Source: Chara braunii | Lineage: Eukaryota; Streptophyta; Charophyceae; Charales; Characeae | DNA length: 36,524 nucleotides | NCBI GenBank assembly: GCA_003427395.1 | Contig: BFEA01000725.1 | Span: 90,840 to 127,363, forward strand | Direction: 5' to 3' | Shown here: in pieces, positions 21,157 through 32,140 of the stretch | Layout: each line of letters starts with the position of its first letter | Position numbering within the stretch: position 1 is the first letter of the stretch | Notes under the pieces: model-generated | The model's database searches: none | The model's input: only the letters and a program-made list of their open reading frames with translations | What the model was told of the DNA's origin: nothing | Program-made: the position numbers and the translations under genes

Positions 21157-21600
21157 CCTAAGTGAAGGCTGCAGTGTGCCACTGCTCGCGAAATTTAACG
21201 ATTCTAAATTAAGTATTATTCTTGTGATCAGCCTCTAATTAGTTGATCAGCAGTCCACGTGCCAGCGACACACCAGCCCTAAGTGAAGGCTGGGGTGTGT
21301 CACTGCCAACGGAATTTAATTGTTGTGAATTAATTATTATTCTTGACATCAGCCCCTAATTGGCTGATCATAGGTTCATGTGCTAGCAACACACCATCCT
21401 TACGTGAGGGCTGCGTTGTGCCGCTGCCCGCAAAGTTGATTTGTTTTGAATTATTTACTACTCTTGGATCAGCCTCTAATTGGCTGATCACATGTCCCTG
21501 TGGCTGCGGCGCACTAACCTTAAATGAGGGTTGTAGTGTGCCACGCACTGGCGAGGAATTGATTTGCAATAACTTCTTATAAGCCTCTCGTTGGCTGACC
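21157..21600 (+). repeat. ~120-bp tandem array with two hairpins per unit
   Basis: Four units start with CCTAAGTGAAGG or variants at 21157, 21278, 21398 and 21518 (steps 121, 120, 120). Each contains a second inverted repeat, best GATCAGCC/GGCTGATC around TCTAATT in unit 3, with weaker pairing in units 1 and 4. Between them are AT-rich segments (GAATTTAATTGTTGTGAATT-like). The last unit is shortened. Confidence 0.8.
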
Positions 21601-21859
21601 GTCGGGCGACATGGAAATGACATAGCCGTGATGATCAACCAAATTGAACCAATTTATTTACTGGAAGACGACGAAGGCAGCACTTGCGATGCAGACTCGG
21701 TCAAGCGGCGGCCAGCCTAATTATTTTATTTATTTATTCGTCTAATTAGTTCTTTCCTACAAGAGTGATTATCTACAAACTGTCATCGATTCACAGTGTT
21801 AATGTTGAGCCACGGGCACGCGGTAGTTAAACCAGGGGTAGACCGAGGAAACATGCACG

Positions 21860-22135
21860 TTGCACCCCTATGCACTATATGAACAGGGGGCGTACAACAC
21901 TGCATCCCCCGTGTTGTATACAAACAGGGGCAGCGCAGAGCTGCACCCCGTGTTGTATATGAACAGGGACAACTCATAGCTGCATCCCAAGTTGTATACG
22001 AATAGGGGCAGCGCAGAGCTGGACCCCGTGCTGTATACGAATAGGGGCAACACAAAACTGTACCCGGTGTTGTGTACGGACAGGGGCAGCGCAAAGCTGC
22101 ACCCCGTCTTGTATACGAATAGGGGCAGCACAAAG
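21860..22135 (+). repeat. 39-bp tandem array 1 (about 7 units)
   Basis: The phrase GTGTTGTATACGAA recurs at 21911, 21950, 21989, 22028, 22067 and 22106, a step of exactly 39 bp, with a diverged first unit near 21870. Each unit reads roughly CACCCCGTGTTGTATACGAA, then CAGGGGCAGCGCAGAGCTG, and includes a GCAGC/GCTGC mini-stem. Because 39 is divisible by 3, long open frames occur on both strands; these are by-products. The following 320 bp (22136-22454) hold nothing recognisable. Confidence 0.9.
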
Positions 22136-22454
22136 CTCAAACTCAACAGATCTTGTTCGGCGGTTTTGTTGAGCCAAATTCAACAAACTGTGCTACAGGT
22201 AAGGATTTCCTCTAGATGTAAGTCATGGAGAAAAATAATTGATTTCCCGGTGAACTTTTGAGATAAGGAATAACTCATAATTATATTTCACAATTCTAGC
22301 TGCGTATCACAGCTCAGACTTTGCACAGCTAATGGAGACATGAGAAACTTTGCTTTGACCGTTCAAAAATTTCTACTCATTGAGATTTAAATTTTGTGAA
22401 AAAATAGTGTGCCAACAAATTTCTCGGGTTTGCGGTTTCCGGTCTACTGCCACA

Positions 22455-22650
22455 TGCAGAATGTATCCCTATGTTGTATTTGAACAGCGAGTGCACAGAG
22501 TGCACGCCTATGTTGTATTCGAACAGGGAGTGCGCAAACTACACCCGTGTGCTGTGTTCGAGCAGGGAATGAGCAGACTGCCCCCCCTGTGTTTTATATG
22601 AACTGGGCTACACCAGGCGGCACCCTGTGTTCTATTCGAACAGGCGCACA
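22455..22650 (+). repeat. 39-bp tandem array 2 (about 5 units), same family
   Basis: Related units with ATGTTGTATTCGAACAGGG cores start at 22471, 22510, 22549, 22589 and 22627 (steps 39, 39, 40, 38). It is more diverged than array 1, from which it is separated by about 320 bp. Confidence 0.8.
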
Positions 22651-22869
22651 GTTTTGAGTGGATCTAGACCTCATGAGGCAATTAAGACGTGAGCATGGAC
22701 AAATTGAGACCTACTTAGTACAGAGAACAGAACACAATCTATCACGAGGTCATATTAACGACAGTGAGAGGAATGGTGCCTATCAGAGATTTCGAGATTC
22801 GGGCTCAGTATTAAGACACAAATCTCCCTGTAAGGAAAAATCAGAGTTGCATATCAAATAAGTCACGAC

Positions 22870-23860
22870 ATCAAGTTGAGTTTCTCAATTCTACTTTTAC
22901 AAGCTCAATTTAATTTCTGCAAGTTCATTTCAGCATCTATGAACGCAGTCTGTTTCCAATAGTCTCATCATTCAGCACCAATGGATCCTGTTCGGTTTCA
23001 GAAAGTTCGGTTCAGACTTGGCGAAATCAGTTTTCTCATCTTTCCGAGTTCAATTTAGTTTTTTCTTTTCGAATCTAAGTGCAACTTTTAGAATAGATTG
23101 CAAGTCGGTGTGAAACCAGACTTTAGTGCAAGTTTTATCAAAAATCTCAGTAGAGTTGAAGTGCAATTCCCACTACAAGATAGTAAATCTTAGTCACGGT
23201 TTTTATTGCACAGTTTCAGTGAATCTAGGATGCAATTCTTATTGCTCGATTTGGTCAGTCTTGTCTGCAACTTTCATTGAAAGTTTCAGCAGAGTTTCAC
23301 TTGTCATTTTCAATACGAGTCTCAATAAATTCTTGGTCCAGTTTTCAATTCAGCACTCAGTTCAATACTCAGTTCAGTTCTCGGTTCAACTTTACTAAAG
23401 TTCGCATCAGACTCAGTGAACTTAATTCCTTTTCGGCAAACTCACACCAACTTCAGTAAGCTCCGTCTCTACATGTTAAATACAACATTTGTGAACTCAG
23501 GTCAATTTCAAGATTATCAGTTCAGTCTTCTCAAATTTAATCAGGGTCAATGGACTTTGATCAGTTCAAATGAGTTCATTACAAATTCAGAGAACTCATG
23601 TCAGTTCAAGTGAATTCACTTCAGATTCCGAGAGCTTAGATCAGTTGAAGTGAGTTCACTGCAGATTCGGAGAACTCATATTAGTTTCAGTAAGTTCACT
23701 GTAGATTCAGAGAACTCATATTAATTCAGCAAGTTCAGTTCAATTTTCATTTCATATCCAAGCGCGGCTTTCAAGGAAAGCATTACTTCAGTTCTCAGTT
23801 CGGTCTCGGTGATCCTGATCCCAGTGAGCTCAATTTTCACTTTCCGTGAGTTCAGATTGA
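22870..23860 (+). repeat. AGTTCA-rich low-complexity tract with a 40-bp array
   Basis: About 1 kb dominated by CAGTTC, AGTTCA and TTTCAG words. Within it, 23572-23730 is a clear array of four units (starts 23572, 23612, 23652, 23692) at a 40-bp step, each GAGTTCACTGCAGATTC, then GAGAACTCAT, then a TCAGTT-like end. No coding function inferred. Confidence 0.75.
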
Positions 23861-23920
23861 GTGAACACTATTGATGATCTCAGTTTACTCTCAGCATGTT
23901 CCATTATGAGGGGACATAAT

Positions 23921-24190
23921 GTTGGTCACAACAAGCAGTCCTAGTGACAGCAGCGGTGGTGTTAGCCATAGCGGGAGGTTTCGATGGTAGTCGTGATGGT
24001 GCTGATCCCAGTGGGCAGTTCCGGTGACAACAAAGACAAAATAGGCCACAACGGGATATCCCGGTGGTAGCGGTCAGGGTGCTAGTCACAACAGGCAACG
24101 TTGGTGACAGCAGCAAAGTGCTGGTCATAATGGGCTCTCCTGGTGACAACAACAACAATTTATGTCATAACAAGTGTTCTTTATGACATC
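23921..24190 (+). repeat. 40-bp tandem array (about 7 units)
   Basis: Units begin GTGCTAGTCACAACGGG or similar and continue with a CCTGGTGACAGCAGC-like end. Successive units are 39-40 bp. The sequence is unrelated to the neighbouring arrays although the period is the same. Confidence 0.75.
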
Positions 24191-27100
24191 AGTGCTCAGC
24201 AAGACCGATCAGATGATAAGTGAGTAGTTTTAAGATCAACAAGTATTTAAGTACAACAAACTCAAGGCGAAACTTTCTTGAGCACGATAGATATGTTGAA
24301 AAGAACAGATATCATACTCAAGACTTGAGCAGAGTCATCAGATGCAGGCCACATCAGACCTACTTACAAGTTCAGGTCAACACCATGCGGAATCGCTGAA
24401 GGATCACTAAATAACATACTAACCATTGTCTGATCTCTGAGTATGACATGATCGTCTGAGGGGAGAAAGAGAGCTGACTACAAAGACAATGGTTCTATGT
24501 CTGTCTGTTCATTTTGTGACCTTGATGTGATAAACAACTCTCCTTTTCTCTCACATGAGCTTGTTGATCTTGTCTCGTCAAGTTGGTCAGTGTCCTGCCT
24601 CTTGAATCTTTTTCAGTTCTTGTCTTCTCATGACACAGTTCTCTATCCTAAATGGCACTATGATGTGCATGCATGCTATTTGATTATCCAATTCTTATTA
24701 TTGCATGTTAATATCTGTTATTCCGAATCATAATAAAAGATTCCTAAGATCGGGGACCGGCAAAGACCGCAATTGAAGGGTCTCGCTGGAAGCCGGATGC
24801 ACACAACAGTAGGGGATTTGTTTTATTTAATTTGTTTATTTATTGCAAACTTCTTTAAAATCCTGCGTCACAGCCTGTTGGTTATCCAGTCGCCAGAAGT
24901 GGCCCAACTGGAAAAAGTGTGACAACGCTCGTTATTAGTCCTTAAGGCGTGTGTACTTCCTATGTGATATTCTAGGCATTGAAGAAAAACAAAAAAATAC
25001 GGAAATCCCACGAAAACGAAAGCACTTTGATGTAGGGAGGCCTCGGCGGCCATTGGACTCATGAATTACCCACCAGCTGAAAAAGAGATACCCCAAAACC
25101 TGCTAATGGCTGAAAGAAAAACACAAGGCTCTGGGAGTTCGTTCACGTACAGGAGTTGGTATGTCACATATGTGACGTTCAGGGGGATCCAAAATTATGT
25201 GATCTCCTGATTGCATGTATGTGTATCTATGTCCAAAAAGAGTAGGATGGAAGAAATGAAGGAGGCGAGAAAAGGAGAGGGAAGAAGGAAAAAGACGATG
25301 ATTACGACCCAACGTATCAACAAGTTGAGGAAGACATGGGCCAACAAGTTGAAGTTTTGCCCGACATGTTGACACGAACCTCAATTGCAATATCCTTACG
25401 GGGCACTTCTCAACAATCTTCAACGATGGTCTTTCATATTCGCTGAGAGGGATCGAGACTTCGAGTGTCTGGTTGTCTTCTAGCTGACAGCATCAAGGCC
25501 TAAATCAGTCTCGTTGCAATCACTGACTCACTCATGCTCCACCTGATCGTAATCAACAAGAGCACGGTGTAGACACTGGTTGGGGCCAATGGGAAGGGAG
25601 CGGGGGAAAATGATCGCTCGCTTCATCACCGAGATCGACGAAATGGACGATCCGATGAGCTCGGAGGAATTAGTGACTGGGTCGGGGGAGGGCAGCAAGG
25701 TATTCGACATAAAGGGTGGGGATGGTGCGAAGGGTATGGTCGCGGAGGGACTCGTAATCTTCCATAGCGGGGGAGGTCCCAGAGATGATACAATACAATT
25801 ACATGTGGTTGTACTGCCTCCATTAGATGCTAAAAAGGAGGAGATTTTATGTTGAAGGAGGGTGCGGAGTGAGGATGGGCTTCACAAAGGAGCGGTGGCG
25901 ATAGAAGATTTGGCTGGCGAAAACATGGTAATCAAGGGGAACGTCGACGTGGGGAAGTGGGGAGAAGGAAAGGTAATCAAGAGGGTGGCGGAAGACGGGA
26001 CGAGGACAGAGCGCTCGAGCTGGGAGGAGGACAAGGTCGAATCGCGGAGGGGGCAACAGAGGAGGTAGATGGTCAGCGAGAGCAGTGGTGGCTCGGGAGG
26101 ATTCTGTGACATTGTGGCGGCTAGCGGCTTTCTCAAGAGGCTAAAGATTTTGCTCAGAATCCGCTGGTCTTGCTAACCACGAACTCGCCAGGGGTGCTTC
26201 ATAATGTTGGAGCTGGGATGGTTCTTTACACAGCTTCGTTGATGGCTCGCTGTCCTCTTCTTCTTTGACAAACGTGGACTCAACTTCTGCTTCTTCTTCT
26301 TCGTCGTCTTGGTCGGGAAGCACTATAGAATCGGGATCGTTGTCTAATGACACCTCTCCGTTTTGGTGATGAGTCACCCAAAAATCCACCAGCTTCGAGC
26401 TTGTAGGGGCAAGTTCGTCTTGATCCAAAGAGAGCAAAGGGTCGGCCCCGGAGGGCCAGAGAGGAAGATTAAAGGGGAGAGAGAAGACAAAGAGGACATT
26501 CATCGGCGAGGTGGATGAAAGGGGCAGAGATCTGGAAGCACAGGAGCTGGAGGATCCGATGGAGTAGAGTGCAAGAGAAGTTGTCGATACACTCAGTCCC
26601 CACAACCTGGTCGCCCGACCGTGCTAAGCGCTCTCGTCAATCCGTCACCAGCTCACGTCCCCACTTGTACAACTTCCCGTTATCTCGATCCGCCAAGTAG
26701 CCGCAACGTTGCAGGTATCCCCGCTGAAGACAACGATCACCATCACGTCACTTTGGCCACACAAAGAGTGACGCAAGAAAGTTTAAGCTTCCACGAAAAT
26801 GACCGCCGAACCACGATTTGTCGAGAATGTCACTTCAACTGCAGCGTACCATGCTTGGATGTTGAACAGCTGCGCAAATCTCAGTAGATCGGTACTAAGC
26901 CGAGGATGAGACACTTGGCATAACTGCAGACACGGTACGAGGCTGAAGACGCCGAGCAAATTCGGTCTACTCTAGTCAGAAACTCATGGCGATGGCTGCG
27001 GGCAGATGGAATCAAAGAGAGGGGAGGAGGAGGCGATCTCTTCTTCACTGTGGGAGAGAGGTAAAAAAGTGGATGGAGTAGGATCAATAGGAGAAGGAAG

Positions 27101-27316
27101 AAGGCGAAGATAGAAGATATGGCGGACGATAGGAAGGGAGCTATCACTTGCGCCCGTCTCTGAAGCGATGCACACAGTATTTACCCCATTAGGGCATAGT
27201 TCCAGTACACGGAAGCAGCCAGAAAACTTTGGTGCGAGCTTCCGGTCCCGTGCACATTTACGTGGCTAAGCCAGGTCCCCTAATTTATATTGAATTTGTG
27301 GGCATGCGTTCCCATT
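24191..27316. other. Gene-poor stretch
   Basis: No supported gene. A perfect 14-bp palindrome GTCACATATGTGAC lies at 25163-25176. A - strand frame at 26141-26605 encodes an acidic stretch (DQDDEEEEAEVE), but its first codon is TTG and no domain is recognised. + strand frames at 25580-26068 are Gly/Glu/Lys-rich with an in-frame break. These may be remains of a transposon or gene next to Ty3 remnant II. Confidence 0.35.
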
Positions 27317-28230
27317 TCAGCCTTCGTAACTGCGGGTCTGCCTACCATAAGCTAGTTCCGTCATCCTTTGTCGCTTGGGGGCCAATCTAGGGACTGCCTT
27401 TTCCATTAATTCGGCGTTCATTTTGGCCTTCGTCTTAAGGGATGCACACGTGTCTCTACCCCATGGCTCGACAATTACCGAGACATCCCGGTTAGTGATG
27501 CATGGGATATTATTCATTCGTAGCTGGAAGGGCGTGAATCCTGTTGATCCGTGAGGGGTGGCCCTGTGAATTCTTACGATCTAATATACAATCTCGGGTC
27601 AAGGGAGCATGTCATTTGCTGCGAGATTCCTCTGTAGTGTCGTTTCAATCATGTGGTTCGCATTTTCCGCGAGCCCGTTAGATTGAGAAACATGTGGTGC
27701 TGTGTGTCGGAGGATGATGCCTCTACGTGTCAGTAGCTCTTCTACTTCATGCTTCAATTCGGATTGATTGTCGGTTCAAATCTCTTCTGTATCTAGATGG
27801 GTATTGAGGTAGCAATCGATATAGGTAGCAATTTCAAGTCTTTACGTGTCTTCTAGCCTTCTAGGGATAAACCTCTATATACTTCGAAAAATGGCCGATG
27901 ACGACCAATAGAATCGGATATTCACAACGGTTAGGTCCGGGTGGCACATCGATATTTGTCATGTCCATACTGACACGCGGGAACGGACGTTCAACTTCCG
28001 TCGTTACCATAGTGTTTGGTTGGCGGATCGACGCTCGATCGGTGGAATAAACGAGACAATTTTCGACCATGTGCTTTACATCTTCTCGAATAATAGACCA
28101 GAATCATTGATTTCGATCGATGGTCACTTCGGTGACAAGTATTGCAAAGTGAGCGGCTTGTTCAATCATACCGCTGAAATGGATGAGGAATCATCAACCA
28201 TAACTTCGATCCGTCTATTTTACGTTTTCT
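27317..28230 (-). pseudogene. Ty3/gypsy integrase remnant
   Basis: The zinc region end is visible as REDVKHMVENCLVYS (about 28035-28090). The core starts RPFPRVSMDMTNI (first catalytic Asp) and continues ILLVVIGHFSKYIE, where the usual Asp of VVIDHF is Gly. TDNQSELKHEV (about 27770) gives the second Asp, directly preceded by TGA. HVSQSNGLAENANH (about 27680) gives the catalytic Glu. Two more stops follow near MLP and EIVY, then HGSTGFTPFQLRMNNIP and a short C-terminal tail to 27317. All three DDE acids survive although the frame is broken. Confidence 0.8.
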
Positions 28231-28703
28231 ACGTGGTCATTGATCCATCGGTAATCTCGAGATCGTTCTTTAGCGCTCTGTTTGTCACCTCTCGTTTAGG
28301 CGTCTAGTGATTTGCCAGCTAAGTGTATCAAAATAATTATGTATGTCCAAGCTTCGACGCGTCTGTCTCTCTCGTCATATGCGGTTTCGTAAGTTCTGGC
28401 AGCTATGAATCAAGCTTCCATTGGAAGCTTATCCGTTCGACAGAGAGAGCACGTTCAAGCCTTACTAACCATCCGGTAACGAATACACCCGTCATGCGAC
28501 ACACGTGCCAGAATCTACCTATTCCGCAAATTGGAACTAATGTGCGTAAGAACCAACTTCGTAAACTCGAGAAATGCTCGTACAGAAATAACAGAATTTG
28601 TCGGGTAGATCCGAGAAGGAGGGATCGGGGGTTTGGAAGGGGGTGGGGCAATCAGGGGAAAAAGAGGGGGCAGCCATTGCTCACAAGTGAAGGTTTAAAC
28701 CTT

Positions 28704-29235
28704 CTAAAAAATATCCACCTCATCATACTTGGGCTCATTCTTTGGTTCGGGAGTTTTCCATGGAAGCACTTCCTCGCTTGCAAGAACTTTGTTAGGCCGA
28801 TGCAGACGTGTCAACTCATCAACGTTTTCGTGTCGCTCGTGCTTTTGATGGCGAATGTCAAATTTCATGGTCTGTAACGTGGCCATCCATCGTCCCATCA
28901 TACTTGAGTAGTCCTTGGACTTCGTCAAGGCCAGGAACGGCTCGTGGTCTGTAACAAGAGTGAACTTACGACCGTATAAGTATTCTCTGAAGTGACTGAT
29001 AACCCATAGAGCAGCAAAGCATTCCCCTGTTGGCGCCGAGTAGTTCCTCTTGCAGGCAGGCACGGTCTTGGAGGAGTATTCCACCACATGTTCCACACCG
29101 TCAGGTCCTAGGCCAAAATCGCAGAGATTGCCTTAGGTTGCCAATCGGTAATGAGAATGAAAGGTTTTTTGGGTTCGGCCTCATGAGAATGGGGGCCGAA
29201 ATCATAGTCGTCTTTAGCTCCCGAAACGCCTAATC
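28704..29235 (-). pseudogene. Ty3/gypsy RNase H remnant
   Basis: FILITDWQPKAISAILA (about 29120-29175), then TAG, then VVEYSSKTVPACKRNYS, AALWVISHFREYLYG, FTLVTDHEPFLAL, RWMATLQTMKFDIRHQKHE and NVDELTRLH. These match the RNase H of Ty3/gypsy pol, which removes RNA from the RNA/DNA hybrid. The usual TDAS is TDWQ but the catalytic Asp is kept. One stop and one frame change separate the first strand from the rest. Confidence 0.8.
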
Positions 29236-29498
29236 ATATTGCGGAGTCCAGATCAGCGGCTGATCTTTCTTCAGAAGATTCGTGAGCGGTCCCGCTTTTA
29301 TAAACCTCCGATAGTGCGAAGTGAGTTCCAGGAACACGCGAACTGGTGTAAGTGATGTTGGCACCGGCGGGTTTCGTATTACTCACACTGTCTATGGTTC
29401 CGACTGCAATCCTTTGCCTATGACCATGTGTCCCAGGAATGAAAGCTTCGTCAAGAGGAACTGACACCTTTCTAGGGCAACCTTGAAACCCGCATCCT

Positions 29499-30199
29499 TC
29501 AGCGCATACAATGTCCAATATGTTGCACATGTCTTTCGTAGGTGCTTGAATACACCAAAATATCATCCATACATACGATTACACAATAGTTAATGATGCT
29601 CTGCAACTGCGTTTTTCGCACGAAGTTATGGAAGGTCATATTCATTGCGCGTTGAAACGTAGCTGGAGCATTGCAAAAGCCTATTGGGCATTGGATCCAT
29701 TGGAAGCCATGGCGAACATTAAACTTGTTGAAAAAACGCACACATCCAATAGCATCCAACAACTCGTCAATCCGAGGGAGGGGATACACATCTTTGATCG
29801 TGATATCATCCAACTTGCGATAATCAATGCAAATTTGAATTCCTTCCGTCTTTTTTTTTACAATCACTACCGGGAATAACCAAGGCTCAATCGCAAGTTC
29901 GATCCATCTATTAGCTTCAAACTCCTTAATCCTCTGAAAAACGCAAGCCGTTGTGCAAGGGAATATCGATAGGGAGTGTGGCTAATTGACAGATGGTCAA
30001 CCGAAATTATCTCACATTCAATCACATTTGTCATTCCAATATCGGGATCATGCACGCTCAACACAACAACATAGTCATGCAATACATCCTCTAGAAGCTT
30101 ACGTATTTCTTGCGGAACAAGAGACAGGACAATGACTGTTTGAGTAGTGCTAAAAATATCGATTCGGATTTCTGACCAATCAGGAACGAGCGGACACAT
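29499..30199 (-). pseudogene. Ty3/gypsy reverse transcriptase remnant
   Basis: An upstream frame (29867-30199) carries SHTPYRYSLAQRLAFF, the stretch preceding RT proper. The next holds WLFPVVIVKKKTEG, CIDYRKLDDITIKDVYPLPR, then FNKFNVRHGFQ, where motif A Asp (normally FSKLD) is Asn. About 20 residues are missing before WIQCPIGFCNAPATFQ. The YxDD box reads VCMDDILVYS, with Cys for Tyr but both Asp kept. Loss of the motif A Asp should abolish polymerase activity on its own. Confidence 0.82.
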
Positions 30200-30508
30200 T
30201 CCTTTTATGCTCGAAACATGGAGTTGCTCGTTCGAACTGAAAACAAAGTGGCAAGCATATCTGACTCCGCAGGGCTAACCACCTAAGTCTCATTTTCTTC
30301 TTTGTCGATTTCTGGATCAATAGTGCTAGGGATGGTTCCTAATCTTGTAAGCTCCACTCATCAGATCCGGACATCAGTGAGGGGAGCTTTGGCTTTTTCC
30401 TTGATCAATCGTATCATTGCTGCATTTGTAGGCAAGCGTCGAGGCAGCGAAGTGGAAAGATTCAGATAGTGAGTCATTTGTTGATATCTCTTTCGAAGAG
30501 AAAGAATA

Positions 30509-30529
30509 CCCTCGTACAAGGTACGAGGG
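30509..30529. repeat. Perfect 9-bp inverted repeat
   Basis: CCCTCGTAC, AAG, GTACGAGGG: a 9-bp stem with a 3-base loop, between the protease and RT parts of Ty3 remnant II. Confidence 0.6.
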
Positions 30530-30984
30530 GGTTCCAAAAGATCTGCCATATATGCAATTTGTAAGATCACTTTCCCCAAAAAGGAACCAGCAGGAACTCG
30601 TGGTTCCGTAAGGGTAACGAAGGTGGTGGAGGCGGATCCGAGCTAGGTTCGAAACAATTCATACCCAAACAGAAAGAATGCGTTGTTCGAGGGATCATTC
30701 GAAAGTCCTTCACCGCTTGGACGAAGAGTCGGGAAAGTTTGCCCCAGTCTTTGTCAATCGGCATGTAATTCGAAATCTCAGTGTAATTGCTCTCATCATA
30801 TTCATCATCACCATACGGAAGGTAATCACTGTAGCTTTCTTCAGGCAAGCAATCATCCGACTCGTCCGACTTTCATTCCTGGCTATCCCAAATCCCAATC
30901 ATCCCAATTCGTGCTACCTTTTTCGTCGCCATCGTCTATTTTAGGTGGTGCATAGAGACACGAAGGGGAATAGTTTGTGCTCAT

Positions 30985-31345
30985 GTATGTGCGAGAATCA
31001 ACTCACGGAAATCGAAGTGAAGATGCACTCCCACGACCATTGCCCAAGGTAATCCCAGCAACACATAATACAATTGCACAGCGATTACTAATGCATTCAC
31101 CAACACATGCACCCCGCCAACCTTGATAGTCATGTTTTCAATCAATCCTACGGTGTTCATGGTTTCCTCATTGGCCAAGACATAGTTGTCTTTTCAGGAG
31201 AACGGAGGGATGGAATTTTATCGTCCAACCTTCTGTACACTGTCGAGTGAAAGCGCAACAATGGGCGAACCTGTATCAATCAAAGCATTGAACGGCTTTC
31301 CCCAGACCTCACAATCTCACTTGGCACTTTTCCTTAACACATGTC
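30985..31345 (-). pseudogene. Retroviral-type aspartic protease remnant
   Basis: FNALIDTGSPIVALSLDSV (about 31235-31300) contains the DTG active site. After a stop and frame change the flap-to-C-terminal part reads GLIENMTIKVGGVHVLVNALVI and VLLGLPWAMV (31020-31160), matching the LLG-P-W end of plant LTR-retrotransposon proteases. It would process the gag-pol polyprotein. Confidence 0.75.
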
Positions 31346-31740
31346 TACCACGAATGAAATGATGTTTTTCTGCGTAAGAGATCGTTGCCACTCGAGCAGC
31401 TTTTGGTGCCTCCTACCTTTCCGATGGATCAGCGGCGCCTGGAGGATTAGGAGAAGGGGGCGATGACCCAGTCGCTTCTTCTTTCCTTTTCAGCATCCTT
31501 TGGACACTGATACGTGAACCTTTTCTGGTTCTTCTCACCTTGTTACGGAAGCTTGTCATGGGCGGCTTCGGAAGTCATCAGGTGATGGCCAACCAGTACA
31601 AGGACTCGAATATCCAATCTTTTTAATGTCTGAAGGACATCGACCTCCCCTATCCGGAACTGAGGGTCAGGTTCTGACTAGTGCTCTACCCATTCAAGCT
31701 CATCTTTCGCAGGGGGCACTTGGTTTCGTTTTGAAAGCGT

Positions 31741-31860
31741 GCAATCCCAGGCGAAATGTCCCGGTTGCTTGCAATTATAACATTCTATTCTGCCTGGAGG
31801 AGCTGCGACCTGAAGGGGAACAGGAGGAGCAGGGAGAACAGATTGCATAGACAGGGGAGG
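31741..31860 (-). pseudogene. gag fragment with CCHC zinc knuckle
   Basis: A Pro-rich stretch (VLPAPPVPLQVAAPPG) leads into CYNCKQPGHFAWDC at 31741-31782, a canonical C-x2-C-x4-H-x4-C nucleocapsid knuckle with all four ligands. Upstream, a frame change separates it from PSAVNPGANPSRAPQANPS. Downstream, a stop precedes the frame EPDPQFRIGEVDVLQTLKR. The knuckle binds element RNA during packaging. Confidence 0.8.
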
Positions 31861-31935
31861 TGCAGGAAGCAGGATATATTTAATGGAGAAGGATTAGCTT
31901 GTGGCGCTCTTGACGGATTCGCCCCCGGATTAACA

Positions 31936-32140
31936 GCAGATGGTGGAAGTCCGGTGATCCTTGCGGAAGGAAGAGAGAAAGGAGGAATTGGGAAAGAGGG
32001 ACATACTAGGTGTCGATGAAGGCAGGATGTGTGACTAAAGTCTTCAAGCAGCATCAGGCGATTCACACACGGACCTTTGCCCACGTGTAGATAGGCTAGA
32101 CGAGTAGGAACTAGGAAGAAGGAAGGGCATTCATGGCATC
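31936..32140 (-). repeat. Dispersed repeat, copy B
   Basis: Partner of 20596-20790. Its - strand frame runs into the gag region of Ty3 remnant II (ITGLPPSAVNPG), so this repeat is probably the leader or 5' gag region of that family. Confidence 0.7.

Larger units (their letters stand above)
27317..31935 (-). mobile_element. Ty3/gypsy-like retrotransposon remnant II
   Basis: On the - strand the order is gag zinc knuckle, aspartic protease, RT, RNase H, integrase, which is the Ty3/gypsy order (integrase last). All parts carry stops or frameshifts, and RT has lost a catalytic residue and about 20 residues after motif A, so it is inactive. No chromodomain is seen after the integrase and no LTR pair was found by eye. 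Dispersed repeat copy B sits directly upstream of the gag end. Confidence 0.85.

Noticed and set aside
21783-22133. Long - strand frames with 13-residue Cys/Tyr repeats
   Set aside because: They arise from the 39-bp tandem array; comparable frames exist on the + strand, and there is no start context or flanking coding sequence.
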